Assembly (NCBI GenBank): GCA_002007465.1
Contig: LNAC01000340.1
Location: forward strand, 1,604,141-1,668,140
Reading direction: 5' to 3'
Origin: Ailurus styani
Taxonomy: Eukaryota > Chordata > Mammalia > Carnivora > Ailuridae
DNA: 64,000 nucleotides
Positions 43,430 to 53,635 of this stretch are shown here, piece by piece; positions within the stretch are counted from its first letter, which is position 1, and every line of letters starts with the position of its first letter. A program made the position numbers and the translations under genes. The notes below the pieces were generated by a model. The model made no database searches and was not told the origin of the DNA. It worked only from the letters and a program-made list of their open reading frames with translations.

Positions 43430-43760
43430 GTTTTTAAGCAATGTATGCTTTTTGTGTGCTTGTGATTAAAATATGATGTACCTTAAAAGCCATTCCAGCC
43501 TCTTGTGATGTGGTCATAAAAATTATTTCAGCATTAAATATCTCATTCCCATCATGTCAGCTTTGAGACCACTGCTAGATGAATCACTGAAGAAATGAAG
43601 CGCTTAGCAAAATATTTTTCTTTCTGATTGCAGGGCCGAGGCTTATTCGATTAGAGGATAAAGGTAAATTGATCAAATATGTGGACATTTGGAGTTTATT
43701 TGTATGGCCGTGGAGCAAATTTTGAAATGCAGCAATCTGATTAGATTTTCCTCTCTGCCG
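43430..43760. promoter_or_regulatory. Candidate conserved non-coding element (enhancer-like)
   Basis: Unique, repeat-free, about 60% AT, with no long ORF and many homeodomain- or POU-like cores: ctgattagatt (43737-43747), gattcg/attcgattag near 43646, cattaaatatc (43532-43542), gtgattaaaat (43462-43472). Word texture resembles deeply conserved developmental enhancers. This is inference only; no comparison was possible. Confidence 0.3.
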
Positions 43761-44309
43761 TTCCCTGGTCAAGAGAGAGCGCCCCCGGGAAAGGGCTGAT
43801 GGCCTGGCCATGTGGGTGAATGACTGGCCACTGTCCACTTCCAGCTCTCCTGAAGCTGTTCTGGTCCAGGGAGCTCACGCCAGCATGAGGAAAGCCCCCT
43901 TCCCCCCACCGTGAATGGAGCACCAGCAATTCCATGGACGAGCTGACCTGGAAGCTTTCACGGAGTTGATAAGAAGACACTTGGCTTTGCAGACTCAACC
44001 TGCACAGCCCATGTCCCCTTAACATGCCTTCTTTCAACTCGGGGTCCCTGCAGCCTGTCTCTCTTTCCCACCTCTGCCTCCCATGCCATCCTGTCACCCA
44101 GGTGGCTGAGGTTTCAAGACAACGAGAAGAGACTGAGGAAAAGCTGGAAGGTGTGGGGTTCGGAAAAGGCACCACTGGTTTTAATTCCAGCTGTGTTCTT
44201 CACAGGCTTCTGTGGCTGGCGAAGTGGCCAGCTGCCTCCCAGCTCTGAAATCCCAATATTCATTAAACTTCATTGTTTTGAAATCTTACTAACAACAACA
44301 ACAATATAT
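43761..44309. other. Unique sequence, no gene seen
   Basis: ORFs of 144 (minus) and 74 codons (plus) overlap at 43741-44248. No domain or splice pattern supports either. Confidence 0.5.
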
Positions 44310-44535
44310 ACTAAAAGTGATTAGGTGTGTTCTTTGTGCCTAGAGTGCATGGAGGTCTTACATTCCTTGTCTTGATCCCCACAACCATCTGCGAGGTAAG
44401 TGCTGTTGTTCTTACAGATACAGGGTCACTGAGGTTCAGCAAGTTTAGGTAACTGGCACCGGTAGTAGAACTTGGATTTGATCCGCGCATTTGGACTCTG
44501 GACCCTGCGTATGTAATCACTGCATTAAACTGCTG
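44310..44535 (-). repeat. MIR SINE
   Basis: 'tgtgttctttgtgcctagagtgcatgg', 'gatacagggtcactgaggttcagcaag', 'agaacttggatttgatccgcgc' is an inverted MIR. Confidence 0.8.
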
Positions 44536-44854
44536 CCCACCTACTACAAATGTAATAGTTTGTTGGTAAAAGTCAGATGATACAAATGTGTGGAATGTGG
44601 GAAGTTAAATGTGCATTCCCCTCCTCCACCAACTTCTACCTTCCAGTACATTCCAGCCTGGATGGCCAGGCCCCATTTTCTCTTCTCCCAGCCTTACTGG
44701 ACAATGATCCTATGAAGGCACCCAGATTTTATAAGGAGCCAAGCTATCAAGGGGCAGGTGATCTTCCCCCTGGCATGCAGCATGCACCGTCCCAATAGCC
44801 AGCTGACCTCTGAGTCTGTGGAAGTCCCTGGGGGCAAGTACAGGGACCCTCAGA

Positions 44855-45090
44855 TATAACCTAGTGGTAAACAGCATGGACCTTGGGGTGAGTTCACTCG
44901 TGTGTGAATCTGGCTCTGCTACTTATTAATTGTGTGGTCTTGGTGAGCTCTCCTACTCTCAGAGGCTCAGTTTGCTCACCTATAAAATGGGATTGACGAT
45001 GCCCATACCACAGGGATGTTTGGAGACAGGAAAGCTATGTGCTAAGCCTGCAGTGCCTAGCTCTGAGCAGATGATCAGTAAAGACTGTAG
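44855..45090 (+). repeat. MIR SINE
   Basis: 'ctagtggtaaacagcatggaccttggg', 'gaatctggctctgctacttattaattgtgtgg', 'ctcagtttgctcacctataaaatgggattg', 'ctgagcagatgatcagtaaag' gives a full sense MIR. Confidence 0.93.
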
Positions 45091-47164
45091 TCAGGGGCAA
45101 GTGGAGGAAGGGTGAATAATTCAGATTGGAGAAACGTGGGAAGGGCTTGGCGTGGTCAACTTTTTAAGCCTTGGGGCCAGGGCCGCCTTCTACTTCCCCT
45201 CATTCCAGGCATCCAGCAGAGTGTTCTGCCCACAGAAGGCGCATCTGAAATACTTGCTGACTTGTAACAACTAAGCAATGGAGAGGTCTGGGTCTAGCTC
45301 TGGGAAGATGAGCCTTGGGACAACCAAGAAAACTCTACAAAATGTCCTGAAAATATCTGTCAGTAGAGTTGATAAACATAACCAGAGGAAATTCCTTGTC
45401 GGCATGAACAACGAGGTTTCGGGGAGGATGGACTTTTCCAAGGACTGTCTTCTGCAAATGGTTTACAAACAAAAGAAAGGGTAAATGGATGCAGTGGGGC
45501 CCTGGGCAGACGGAAGAGGACAAACCATTTACAAAAATAGCACTATTTCTTGCACAATCAACCTCTGAAAATGCACCAGCAAGCACAAGTTGGCTCTCAC
45601 AGCCAGAGACACACCGGAAGCTGTGCGTCTCATTGAGTGACCCAGTCCTGCCCAGGCCAACACAAGCAAAGAAGCTTGTGGCCTGCCTCCGAGTCAGTCG
45701 TGAGAGGCAGTGCAAAATGAATGAACACTCCTCCAGTTCCCCCATCTAAAGGATGTGGCAGGCCAAGAGCCAGAACCTATTATTAGACTGGAATGTTTCA
45801 GTCTCTAAATTTAACCAGCTGGAGTTCTCAATAAAGTACCATCCTATTCACACTTTTGTATTAAAGAATTCGCCATTTAGTGGGATTTGATTATGAGAAG
45901 AACACCATGTCCCTGGCTTGGCTCCTTCTTCTGTATAGTACACCACCCACCCCAGCTGGGCCCTCCATGGCACATGTCAGCTCCAGGGCAGCAGGCAGGC
46001 TTGCTTCCAGAGCAAGGATCACTGCGCGCTTGACCCCTCTTTGTGGTGACACTGCTAATGTCCTTGGGACTCTTAGCAGGCCAAGAGTGGAGAAGGTGAC
46101 AGGAACGAGGGAGAGAAGGAGAAAAATTTTGAATTAGGATGTGAGGGAAATAGTATTTGCAATGGAACCACACGTGGGGGCCTGTTCGAAGTCCACCCAC
46201 CTCTCTCTCTCTGTGCCTGAGAACAGATACTTACTGATACCAGCGTTAACTAAGAACTCAAGTCGCATAAACACCTCTGTGCTTGACTTCACTTTAATAT
46301 GAAAATTTTTTCCTCCTCTTTTTTTCAATAAACAAAAAGAGATGGGATCCACTTTGATGGAATCCAAAGTGGAAATTGGAACGATGAAAGACAGCCTAAT
46401 ATTACATAGTATAATTCTATTTTAGGCATGTGCGATATACCCTCCCCACCGTTCAAAAATCTCAAAGGATTTATATCAAAGTGCTAACAATGGGCACCTC
46501 TACATGGAAAAATTCAACATGTTTTAAGTGCATGTTCTTTTTTTTTTCTAGTTTTACTAAAAGACATTTTGTCAGTGACCATGAACTGCTCTTGTAATTG
46601 GAAAATATTTTTTTAATTTATAAGCTTGAGAAGCTGATCTATGAAACTCATTGAACTATTTATTCCACTGAAATGTGTGAAGGGCAGGAGTGATTGATGC
46701 CAAGGGTAGAGGTTAAGGCAATGTACTCAGTCACTGAGGGAAATGAAAAACCTTCTGGGAATGGTTCCTTTTAACTGTTCAGTATGCTGATCCAATGTTT
46801 GACAATGTCACACACTCAGTAGTTTCTCCCCCACAATATTTTTTCTGATGTATAAACTGAATTTGACATAACCTTCTACTTGGATCGCCTGTAAAGGATA
46901 TTTAAAAAAAAATTGAGCACGTAGTATTCATTGTTTTTACCAAGTGATCAAAACCATAATATCAAAAGTAGGTAAACTGTGCTTAACATCTGGTACACCT
47001 TGCATGAATGAGTGGATGAATGGACGAAGAAACCAAGATGATAAAGGACATAGTCCTTGCCCTGAAGGAATTCACAACTTAGGTGAAATCATAGAATTAA
47101 GTTCATGAAACAACCAAAGGATAGAATAAAAAGGAGAGTTTCCGCAGGACAGATGGAGAAGTCA
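45091..47164. other. Long unique stretch, no gene seen
   Basis: Two kilobases with no repeat that I recognise. 45270-45480 and 46500-46800 have the texture of conserved non-coding DNA. Mirror ORFs on both strands at 45335-45749 are not convincing. Confidence 0.5.
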
Positions 47165-47385
47165 GTATTTATTAAATGTGATCTAGGTGCACCTTGGGCT
47201 AAATGCTTCCTACATGGGACTGCATTTCATCCCTCAGCCTTGCTCTGGAGGAGGTCATATTTTCTCCATTAATGAATGAAGAAGCAGTGTTCAGAGACGT
47301 GAAATAGTTCCTAAAGATGCCACGGCTGAGCCAGAAAAGAAACTTAGGATCTTTGGACTCCCAATCAGTGTTGGATCTGCTCTAA
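47165..47385 (-). repeat. MIR SINE
   Basis: 'gtatttattaaatgtgatctaggtgc', 'gaagaagcagtgttcagagacgtgaaatagttcc', 'gaaacttaggatctttggactcccaatcag' follows inverted MIR order. Confidence 0.75.
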
Positions 47386-47914
47386 CTGAATGTTCCCTCC
47401 ATGCATGGTCTCGTGTAAGTCAAGAAATAGCAGCAAAGGTATGTGGTATCCAGCCAGACCTGAGAGGAGAGAAGAGCCTACCAGAGATGCTCCCCATGCT
47501 GATGGTGCTGCGTGGCCCTTGGAATCTATCCATCTAGCTTCCATGGGCACACTCAATCCTTCTCAATCCTCATTCTGAACTATTCAGTCCAGCTCATGCC
47601 ATGCCTCACATCCACACCTGCTCCAGGCCCCATCAATCCCTGATCCTTTGGTTTTATCTTCCTCTGGGGGCCCAGGAGTCCCCTTGTATCAGACATTCTG
47701 CTGCATTTCTCCCACATCCTCCTTCGGCTGCTTCCTTCTCCACAATTCAGCAGCTTCCTCTTATTGTGCTTCTTTGGAGTGTTAAAGGAAATAACTGACA
47801 TCAAGTCGTATACACAGGGTCTGGGATACAACAGGCTTTCTGTAACTGTGAGGGCTTGTGGTTGCAGAACGTGATGTCACCCAGTAGTTAGGACTCGAAC
47901 CCTAGAGTCACCTG
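47386..47914. other. Unique sequence, no gene seen
   Basis: CT-rich in part (47640-47760). No repeat or exon recognised. Confidence 0.5.
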
Positions 47915-48124
47915 CACTAGAACCCAAATGTTTGCTCTATCATTTCACTAGCCTCTCCATCCATTGTCTGAGTAGCCTTTGACCTTGGGCAAGTCAGCTC
48001 AGTTTCCTTATCTGGAAAATAGGGATAATGGTAACACTTTTCTTTGAGAATGATTGGAATATTAAATGAGAAAATACACGTCAACCACTTAGCACAATGC
48101 CGGTCACAGAGTAAAGGATGGATA
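47915..48124 (+). repeat. MIR SINE
   Basis: 'tgaccttgggcaagtcagctcagtttccttatctggaaaatagggataatgg', 'cacttagcacaatgccggtcacagagtaaagg' is a sense MIR. Confidence 0.92.
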
Positions 48125-48136
48125 AACAGTATCTTC

Positions 48137-48300
48137 AAAGGGGTGCCTGGGTGGCTCAGTCAGTTAAGCATCTGACTTTGGCTCAGGTCATGATCTCAGG
48201 GTCCTGGGATTGAAGCTCAGCAGAGTCTGCTTTCCCTTCGACCTTCTCCCTGCCTCTGCTATCCCTCTCTTTCTCTCTCAAATAAATTTTAAAAAACAAC
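48137..48300 (+). mobile_element. Can-SINE, short variant
   Basis: 'ggggtgcctgggtggctcagtcagttaagcatctgactttgg', 'ggtcctgggattgaagctcagcagagtctgc', tail 'caaataaattttaaaaaacaac'. About 40 bases shorter than neighbours because the 'gagccc..gcatcgggctccctgctc' part is internally deleted. TSD aacagtatcttc (48125-48136) / aacagtatcatc (48301-48312). Confidence 0.95.
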
Positions 48301-48312
48301 AACAGTATCATC

Positions 48313-48634
48313 GTTAATGGCATTAGTAATTGTATAGTTGTCATGGTTACAGAACTGTCTGGAAAATGGCAGGTCCAGGGCCCTGTGACTCAGCAAAGAC
48401 CCTTGTGAGTAACCCTCTCAATCATAGGCTTATGTGACATGACAAGCAGTAACTAGACTCGTAGAACTCGAGACCAAAAACATCAAGTGGATTCAGCACG
48501 TTGAAACAGAGGAGGAAAGATAGAACAGCAGGAGTGGACATGAATGGTCTGTGGGGCAAAATACAGTCAGACATTGAAGGAGTTTCCGGCGGAAGTGTTC
48601 TCCAAAGAAAACAATGCTTCATTTCATTTATCTT
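48313..48634. other. Unique sequence, no gene seen
   Basis: Nothing recognised. Confidence 0.5.
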
Positions 48635-48760
48635 TTTGTTCATTCAGTAAACATATACTGTGAGTTGTTTGAAATCCAAAGATGAATAAGGCAGTTCTTA
48701 CAGCTTTCCACCAAACTAGGGACCTATTTTCCTAATGAGATCACCTATTACCATGTACCC
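48635..48760 (-). repeat. L2 LINE 3' end
   Basis: 'gttcattcagtaaacatatactgtgag...aatccaaagatgaataaggcagttcttacagctttcc' is an inverted L2 terminus. Confidence 0.7.
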
Positions 48761-50340
48761 TGCTGTAGTCAGGGAGTAGAGAAAGGCCAACCCATATCGA
48801 AAGGCTAAAGCATACATTTGAAATATTCTGATCTAAAAAGCTTGATAAACGCATTCCCAGGAACATACTTACACTGTAGCTTGTAAGGTTTTGTCCCACA
48901 TGGTCTCATGCACAAAGTCATCAAAACTTTCTAGCTAATTGCAGGATAAGTTCCAAGCTTTAAGGAGATTCCACCAGCAGTGTCTCCTGTTGACTGAATC
49001 CTCAACTCCCCAGACAGCTCTGTATCTCACTGTCTATAGAAACACTCTGTGTACATTATGACTTCACCTTTACTTATGACTGATCGACCAGAAAACTCTC
49101 TTCTCCCTGATCCTTTTGGTCCTCAGTAAATATTTACAGATCATTAGATGGTGGCTCCTGGAATGGATAACAGATGGCTAGAAAGTTCACCAGCAGGATT
49201 AGTAGATCTGGGTCACCAGCCTTTTTCTACTCCTTGCATGCTTTTGCAAGTAACGTTACCCCATTCTCTCTGTTTAACCAACATGGCTGCCATCATGTTC
49301 CTGATGAGAAGTCCTGGGTTCTGTGATGTTAGCCTCTGGAAGATCTACACCCTAACTTCAAGTATGAGGGCTGGGGACCCTGGCTCACCCTGCCTCCACT
49401 TTCTGGGAAGGGAATGTCTGTGGTGAGCAGAGTCCATAATTTCAAATGCACTGACTGTGCTGATTTATGTCATCCCAGCTTTGTCCATGCGCAGCTTTGG
49501 AATTGTCAAACTTCGGGTTAGAGAGACATAGCAGATGATGGGGAAAAGAAACAAAGCAAGTCCAGCTCTGAATATGGTTCAGGTCCAAAAGGGCAAAGGG
49601 GGAGGTCAGAGAGACGTGCTGCGGAATTGAGGTTGGTGTCCCTCCCAGACCACTACCGCCACTCCTCCCCTACTGAAAGGGAGGCTGCCTCCTCCTCCAG
49701 AGAGTGGACCTCACTATACAGGAGATGCCAGTTCTGATAGGGGTGGGACCGGGAGGAGATCCGGGAGGAAGGACACTGTGGGAAGTCATGCTCCTCATGC
49801 TCTGGGGCTCCGGGGGACCAGGCTGAATCCTTGCTCAACCTCCCTCCCTGTCCTATCCTACTTCTTCCCTCACTCCCTCCTCCCCAGAGCACTCCCTCAA
49901 TAAGTCACTTTTCACAAGAATCCCCACCTTAGCCTGTGCGGCTAGAGGATCCTCCCTGGGACAGGCACCCAGTCCAGGGGCAAAGTGGAAGATACATTTT
50001 TAGGAAAATAATTTAGTTGTGAGGTTACATGTGTGTCATGGAGCAAGAATTGTCCAGGGCAGGCCGGACTGGGGGAGTTTGCTGGCACTCGCTCCGACCT
50101 TTATTGACCGCAACACCACAAGCCACACTTCTCAGGCACATGCTCAAAGGGCACTCAGTCGATAACATTTTTAAGTTGGACTTGAACAAAAAGATAGAAA
50201 CTAATAAGGCAGCTACTGTTGCATCATCCAAAGCAAAACAAACTGTTCTGTGCATTCTGGTGTATTTCATTCAGGATTTTATTGCACAAATTGTGATTAG
50301 ATTGCATATATAATTTAGTGATCTGATTAAGTGAAAACAC
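48761..50340. other. Unique sequence, no gene seen
   Basis: No recognised repeat. Opposed ORFs at 50025-50313 share the same bases on both strands and are not convincing. Confidence 0.5.
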
Positions 50341-50385
50341 TTAATATTGAATGTCACCATTTTTACTCAGTTATTCAAATGTCTT

Positions 50386-50972
50386 TTTTTTTTTTTTTGG
50401 TCTTGGAATAAACCTAACTAAAGGGGTAAAGGATCTATACTAGAGAAACTACAGAACACTCATGAAAGAAATTGAAGAAGACACGAAGAGATGGAAGAAT
50501 ATTCCATACTCATGGATCGGAAGAATAAGCATCGTTAAAATGTCTATGCCGCTCAGAGCAATCTATACTTTCAATGCCATCCCAATCAAAGTACCATCGG
50601 TATTTTTCAATGGGCTGGAATAAACAATCCTAAAATTTGTATGGAACCAGAATAGACCTGAATAGCCAAGGAAATGTTGAAAAAGAAAAACAAAGCTGGG
50701 GGCATCACCTTGCCTGATTTCAAACTTTATTACAAAGCTGTGATCACCAAGACAGCATGGTACTTGCACAAAAACAGACACGTAGACCAATAGAACAGAG
50801 AGTCCAGATATGGATCCTCAACTCTATGGTCAACTAATCTTCGACAAAGCAGGAAAAAATATCCAGTAGAAAAAAGACAGTCTCTTCAATAAATGGTGCT
50901 GGGAAAAGTGGACAGTTATACGCAGAAGAACAAAACCCAACCATTCTCTTACACCCTACACAAAGATAAAGG
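50386..50972 (+). mobile_element. L1 ORF2 fragment, inverted relative to its own poly(A)
   Basis: A poly(T) run (50384-50398) is followed directly by L1 ORF2 in sense orientation: 'gaataaacctaactaaaggggtaaaggatctatac', 'gaagacacgaagagatggaagaatattcc', 'cagcatggtacttgcac', 'acaaagcaggaaaaaatatcc'. Perfect 18-bp TSDs cagttattcaaatgtctt lie at 50368-50385 and 50973-50990. The tail says minus-strand insertion, the body says plus. This fits 5' inversion by twin priming, with almost none of the 3' part retained. The ORF2 frame has stops and no 3' UTR. Confidence 0.95.
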
Positions 50973-50990
50973 CAGTTATTCAAATGTCTT

Positions 50991-51900
50991 AAGCCTCCCG
51001 TTTGAGTAGCTTCATGCTATTCTGGCATGTGTGCACATCGTGATCTGCTTATTGATGGCCTTACTGTTGGCCAATTGTAGAGACCTCAGGCTTTATTTTG
51101 GATTTTCCTTTAGGATGGATTTCCATAAGCGAGATAATTGGGTCAAAAGCATGCACATTTTAAGGCTTGTAAGCCATATGTATTTTCCCGAGCATTCATA
51201 TACTTATCGTTTCATGAAAAATGTGTGTGTTTATCACTCCTACTTCTTATCCTAAGCGTGATTTAACTCTCTATTGACTCTGGACTCCGAGAAAAAAATC
51301 GAGGGTTGGAGAAGGGAGGGGATAGGTAAATGGGTGATCGGCATTAAGGAGGGCACATGATCTGATGAGCGCTGGGCGTTATATGCAACTAATGAGGCAC
51401 TGAACACTACATCAAAAGCCAATGATGGCTAACTGAACTTGATAAAAAAATAAAATTGCTTCTCTATTGTCATGACAAAAGTAACATTTCAGTTTCATTT
51501 TAATTTACATTTCATCATTTGCTTATAATGTTGGGCATTTCCCCACATTATGTTTACCGGTTATATAGCTCTTTTTGTCAGTGTTAATACGGGTCTTTTG
51601 TCCATCTAGCTTTTAGGACTTCACATCCTTCTTATCAGTGTATATGAACTCTTTATGCTCCCAAGATACACTTTTGGCATATGTTTTCCAAATATTTGCT
51701 CCCATTTCTCTTGCTCTAGGTTTTCTAGTATTTTTTCTAAATATACAGGCATATTGTATTTTTGTTCACTCAAATCTATTCATTTTTTCCTTTGTGATTT
51801 ATTGCTGTTATTTTTAAACTTAGTAACTTAGTCACAAAACCATTTTGGCTTTTAAAAGACTATAAACACTAAAATGTTAACAGATGTTGATTTTCTCAGA
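50991..51900 (-). repeat. Old L1 (L1M-type) in antisense
   Basis: Pieces 50991-51276 ('gataattgggtcaaaagcatgcacattttaaggc') and 51461-51900 ('ttaatttacatttcatcatttgcttataatgttgggcatttccc', 'catccttcttatcagtgtatatgaactctttatgc') read as the antisense strand of one old L1, separated by a young L1 tail. Its left part probably extends before 50368. Confidence 0.65.
51277..51460 (+). mobile_element. Carnivore L1 3' UTR, 5'-truncated
   Basis: 'actctggactccgagaaaaaaatcgaggg', 'gggtgatcggcattaaggagggcacatgatctgatgagcg', 'caaaagccaatgatggctaactgaacttgataaaaaaataaaa'. TSD tctctattg at 51268-51276 and 51461-51469. Confidence 0.95.
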
Positions 51901-52000
51901 ATTAAAGGCTGTTTTTTTTTCTCTCTTTTCTTGTTTTGTAAGTGTTCTGTAATGAATTAATTTTCTGTAATAAGGGAAAATTTTCATGTATTTCCTACAT

Positions 52001-52190
52001 TTTTTTCAGATTTTATTTATTTATTTGACAGAGAGAGAGATCACAAGTAGGCAGAGAGGCAGGCAGAGAGAGGAGGAAGCAGGCTCCCTGCTGAGCAGGG
52101 AGCCCAATGCAGGGCTCGATCCCAGGACCCTGAGATCATGACCTGAGCTGAAGGCAGAGGCTTTAACCCACTGAGCCACCCAGGTGCCCC
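52001..52190 (-). mobile_element. Can-SINE with TSD
   Basis: Inverted: 'cagattttatttatttatttgacagagag', 'gcagggagcccaatgcagggctcgatcccagg', 'ccactgagccacccaggtgcccc'. TSD tttcctacat at 51991-52000 and 52191-52200, extended by T runs on both sides. Confidence 0.96.
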
Positions 52191-52267
52191 TTTCCTACAT
52201 TTTTTTTTTTAGCATTAAGTTTATTTTAGGGAAAGATGAATCTTTTGAACCTTCCAGGATTTGTTGT

Positions 52268-52690
52268 TGGCAATGTTTAAATTAGCAATTGCTATATGAC
52301 AAACTAGCCCAGAACCCAGTGGCTTAAAACAATAGTCATTTCTTATTATAACTTCTGTGCCTGTGGGTCATCTGGGGAGTGGAGGATATTAGCTGGGCTC
52401 TTGAAGGTGCCCGCAGGTGGACGGTGGGCTCGGGGGAGTAGAGTTTTCCTGGGGCTATAAGCTGGAGCAGCTCAGCTTCACAGGCCCTTCTGGGGACCTA
52501 CCTGCTAGCTCAGACATCTTCTTCACCTGGCAGTGGTAGAAGCTGGTGGCGACTTTAAACACAAGGCCCATGAGACCTAGGCACACCCTGATTCCTCCCT
52601 CCCTGATTTTAACCAAATCAAGTCACATGAAATAGGGAAATTCACCCTGCTGTTATGGGAGAAACTCCAAAGTCATATGATGGAAGAATA
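52268..52690 (+). repeat. Old LTR-like repeat
   Basis: 'gcaattgctatatgacaaactagcccagaacccagtggcttaaaacaatagtcatttc', 'cttctgtgcctgtgggtcatctgggg', '...aaatcaagtcacatgaaatagggaaattc' resemble an old mammalian LTR. Family not certain. Confidence 0.6.
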
Positions 52691-52980
52691 GAATTGGGTT
52701 TGATAACCCAATCAGTCTACAGGCAAGAATAGATTTTTCTCCCTTTACTTATATTTACAAAATGATGTCTATTTATATCTGGTTTGGCTTATCAATAAAA
52801 AAAATTGTGAGGTTGTTTTTATTACAAACGGTCCAATACAGATTAATGTAGAATCCTCCCTAAATATTTCACAAAGGGCAACACCCAGTTCCAGACTAAT
52901 CAATTAAAGAAGTAAAATAATAAAGCAGTCCGTGGTTCCGACATCAAGCTCCAAGGAACTTGGAGAAGGCGTGAGATGCT
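52691..52980. other. Unique, AT-rich sequence, no gene seen
   Basis: Nothing recognised. It borders the GC-rich patch that follows. Confidence 0.5.
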
Positions 52981-53350
52981 GGTCGGGTTGGGTGGGGGGA
53001 GGAGCGGGGGACGGGCGCATCTCAAAATGCCCCATTTATGGATAAACAGCCACCGGGGCATCTTGGCATAGAAACAAATGGGCCCCAGGGAGAGGTTTTC
53101 TTTTGTGTCTTCGGACTATGAACAGCCGTCAAGAGCTGTGGGCTCCGATCACAGCAAAGAAACGGGAGCGGGCAGGTGCAGTGACAAAAGCAATTCCTCA
53201 GAGAGGCTCATTCGCACTGATGTCAGATGTCTGAGACGGCAGGTGCTCGAGGACAAAAGGGAGCTCCGCAGGAAGCTCCAGCCTGGGCCCTCAACCCCCG
53301 CCCCCACGCACCCCTGTCGCCTGTGGCCTAGTCCAGGCCAGGTTTAATGG
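52981..53350. promoter_or_regulatory. CpG- and G-rich unique patch with CArG box (candidate regulatory element)
   Basis: Stands out from AT-rich surroundings: about 16 CpG dinucleotides in roughly 330 bases, a G-quadruplex-type run (52985-53014) and a perfect CArG box CCATTTATGG (53032-53041), the core recognised by SRF. No repeat family. The 89-codon ORF at 53078 lacks support. Whether it acts as enhancer, promoter or nothing is inference. Confidence 0.35.
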
Positions 53351-53429
53351 AGACACTCTCTCTCTCACCCACGTGGGGACTCGCTGGCTAGGAGACCACC
53401 AGAAGAGTGGCCAAGACAGCAACACCGAC

Positions 53430-53635
53430 ATACCTGTACACTCACGAAGTGTGGCATAGTTGGTAAAGGCCTTGCAGACACTTCATCCCGTGTAAATCTC
53501 ACGGTAACCCTCGAATACGGAGTAATGTTTATTCCCTTCTGTAGAGGAACATTTATTCCTTTTATGAAATGAAAGCTCAGGAAGGTCGTTGTTAAACTGT
53601 CGTAAGCCAGACGGAGAAGACAGTTTGGGTCACCA
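53430..53635 (-). repeat. MIR SINE
   Basis: 'gcagacacttcatcccgtgtaaatctcacggtaaccctcg', 'aaatgaaagctcaggaaggtcg', 'gtaagccagacggagaagacag' is an inverted MIR. The unusually high number of CpGs continues into it. Confidence 0.7.
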
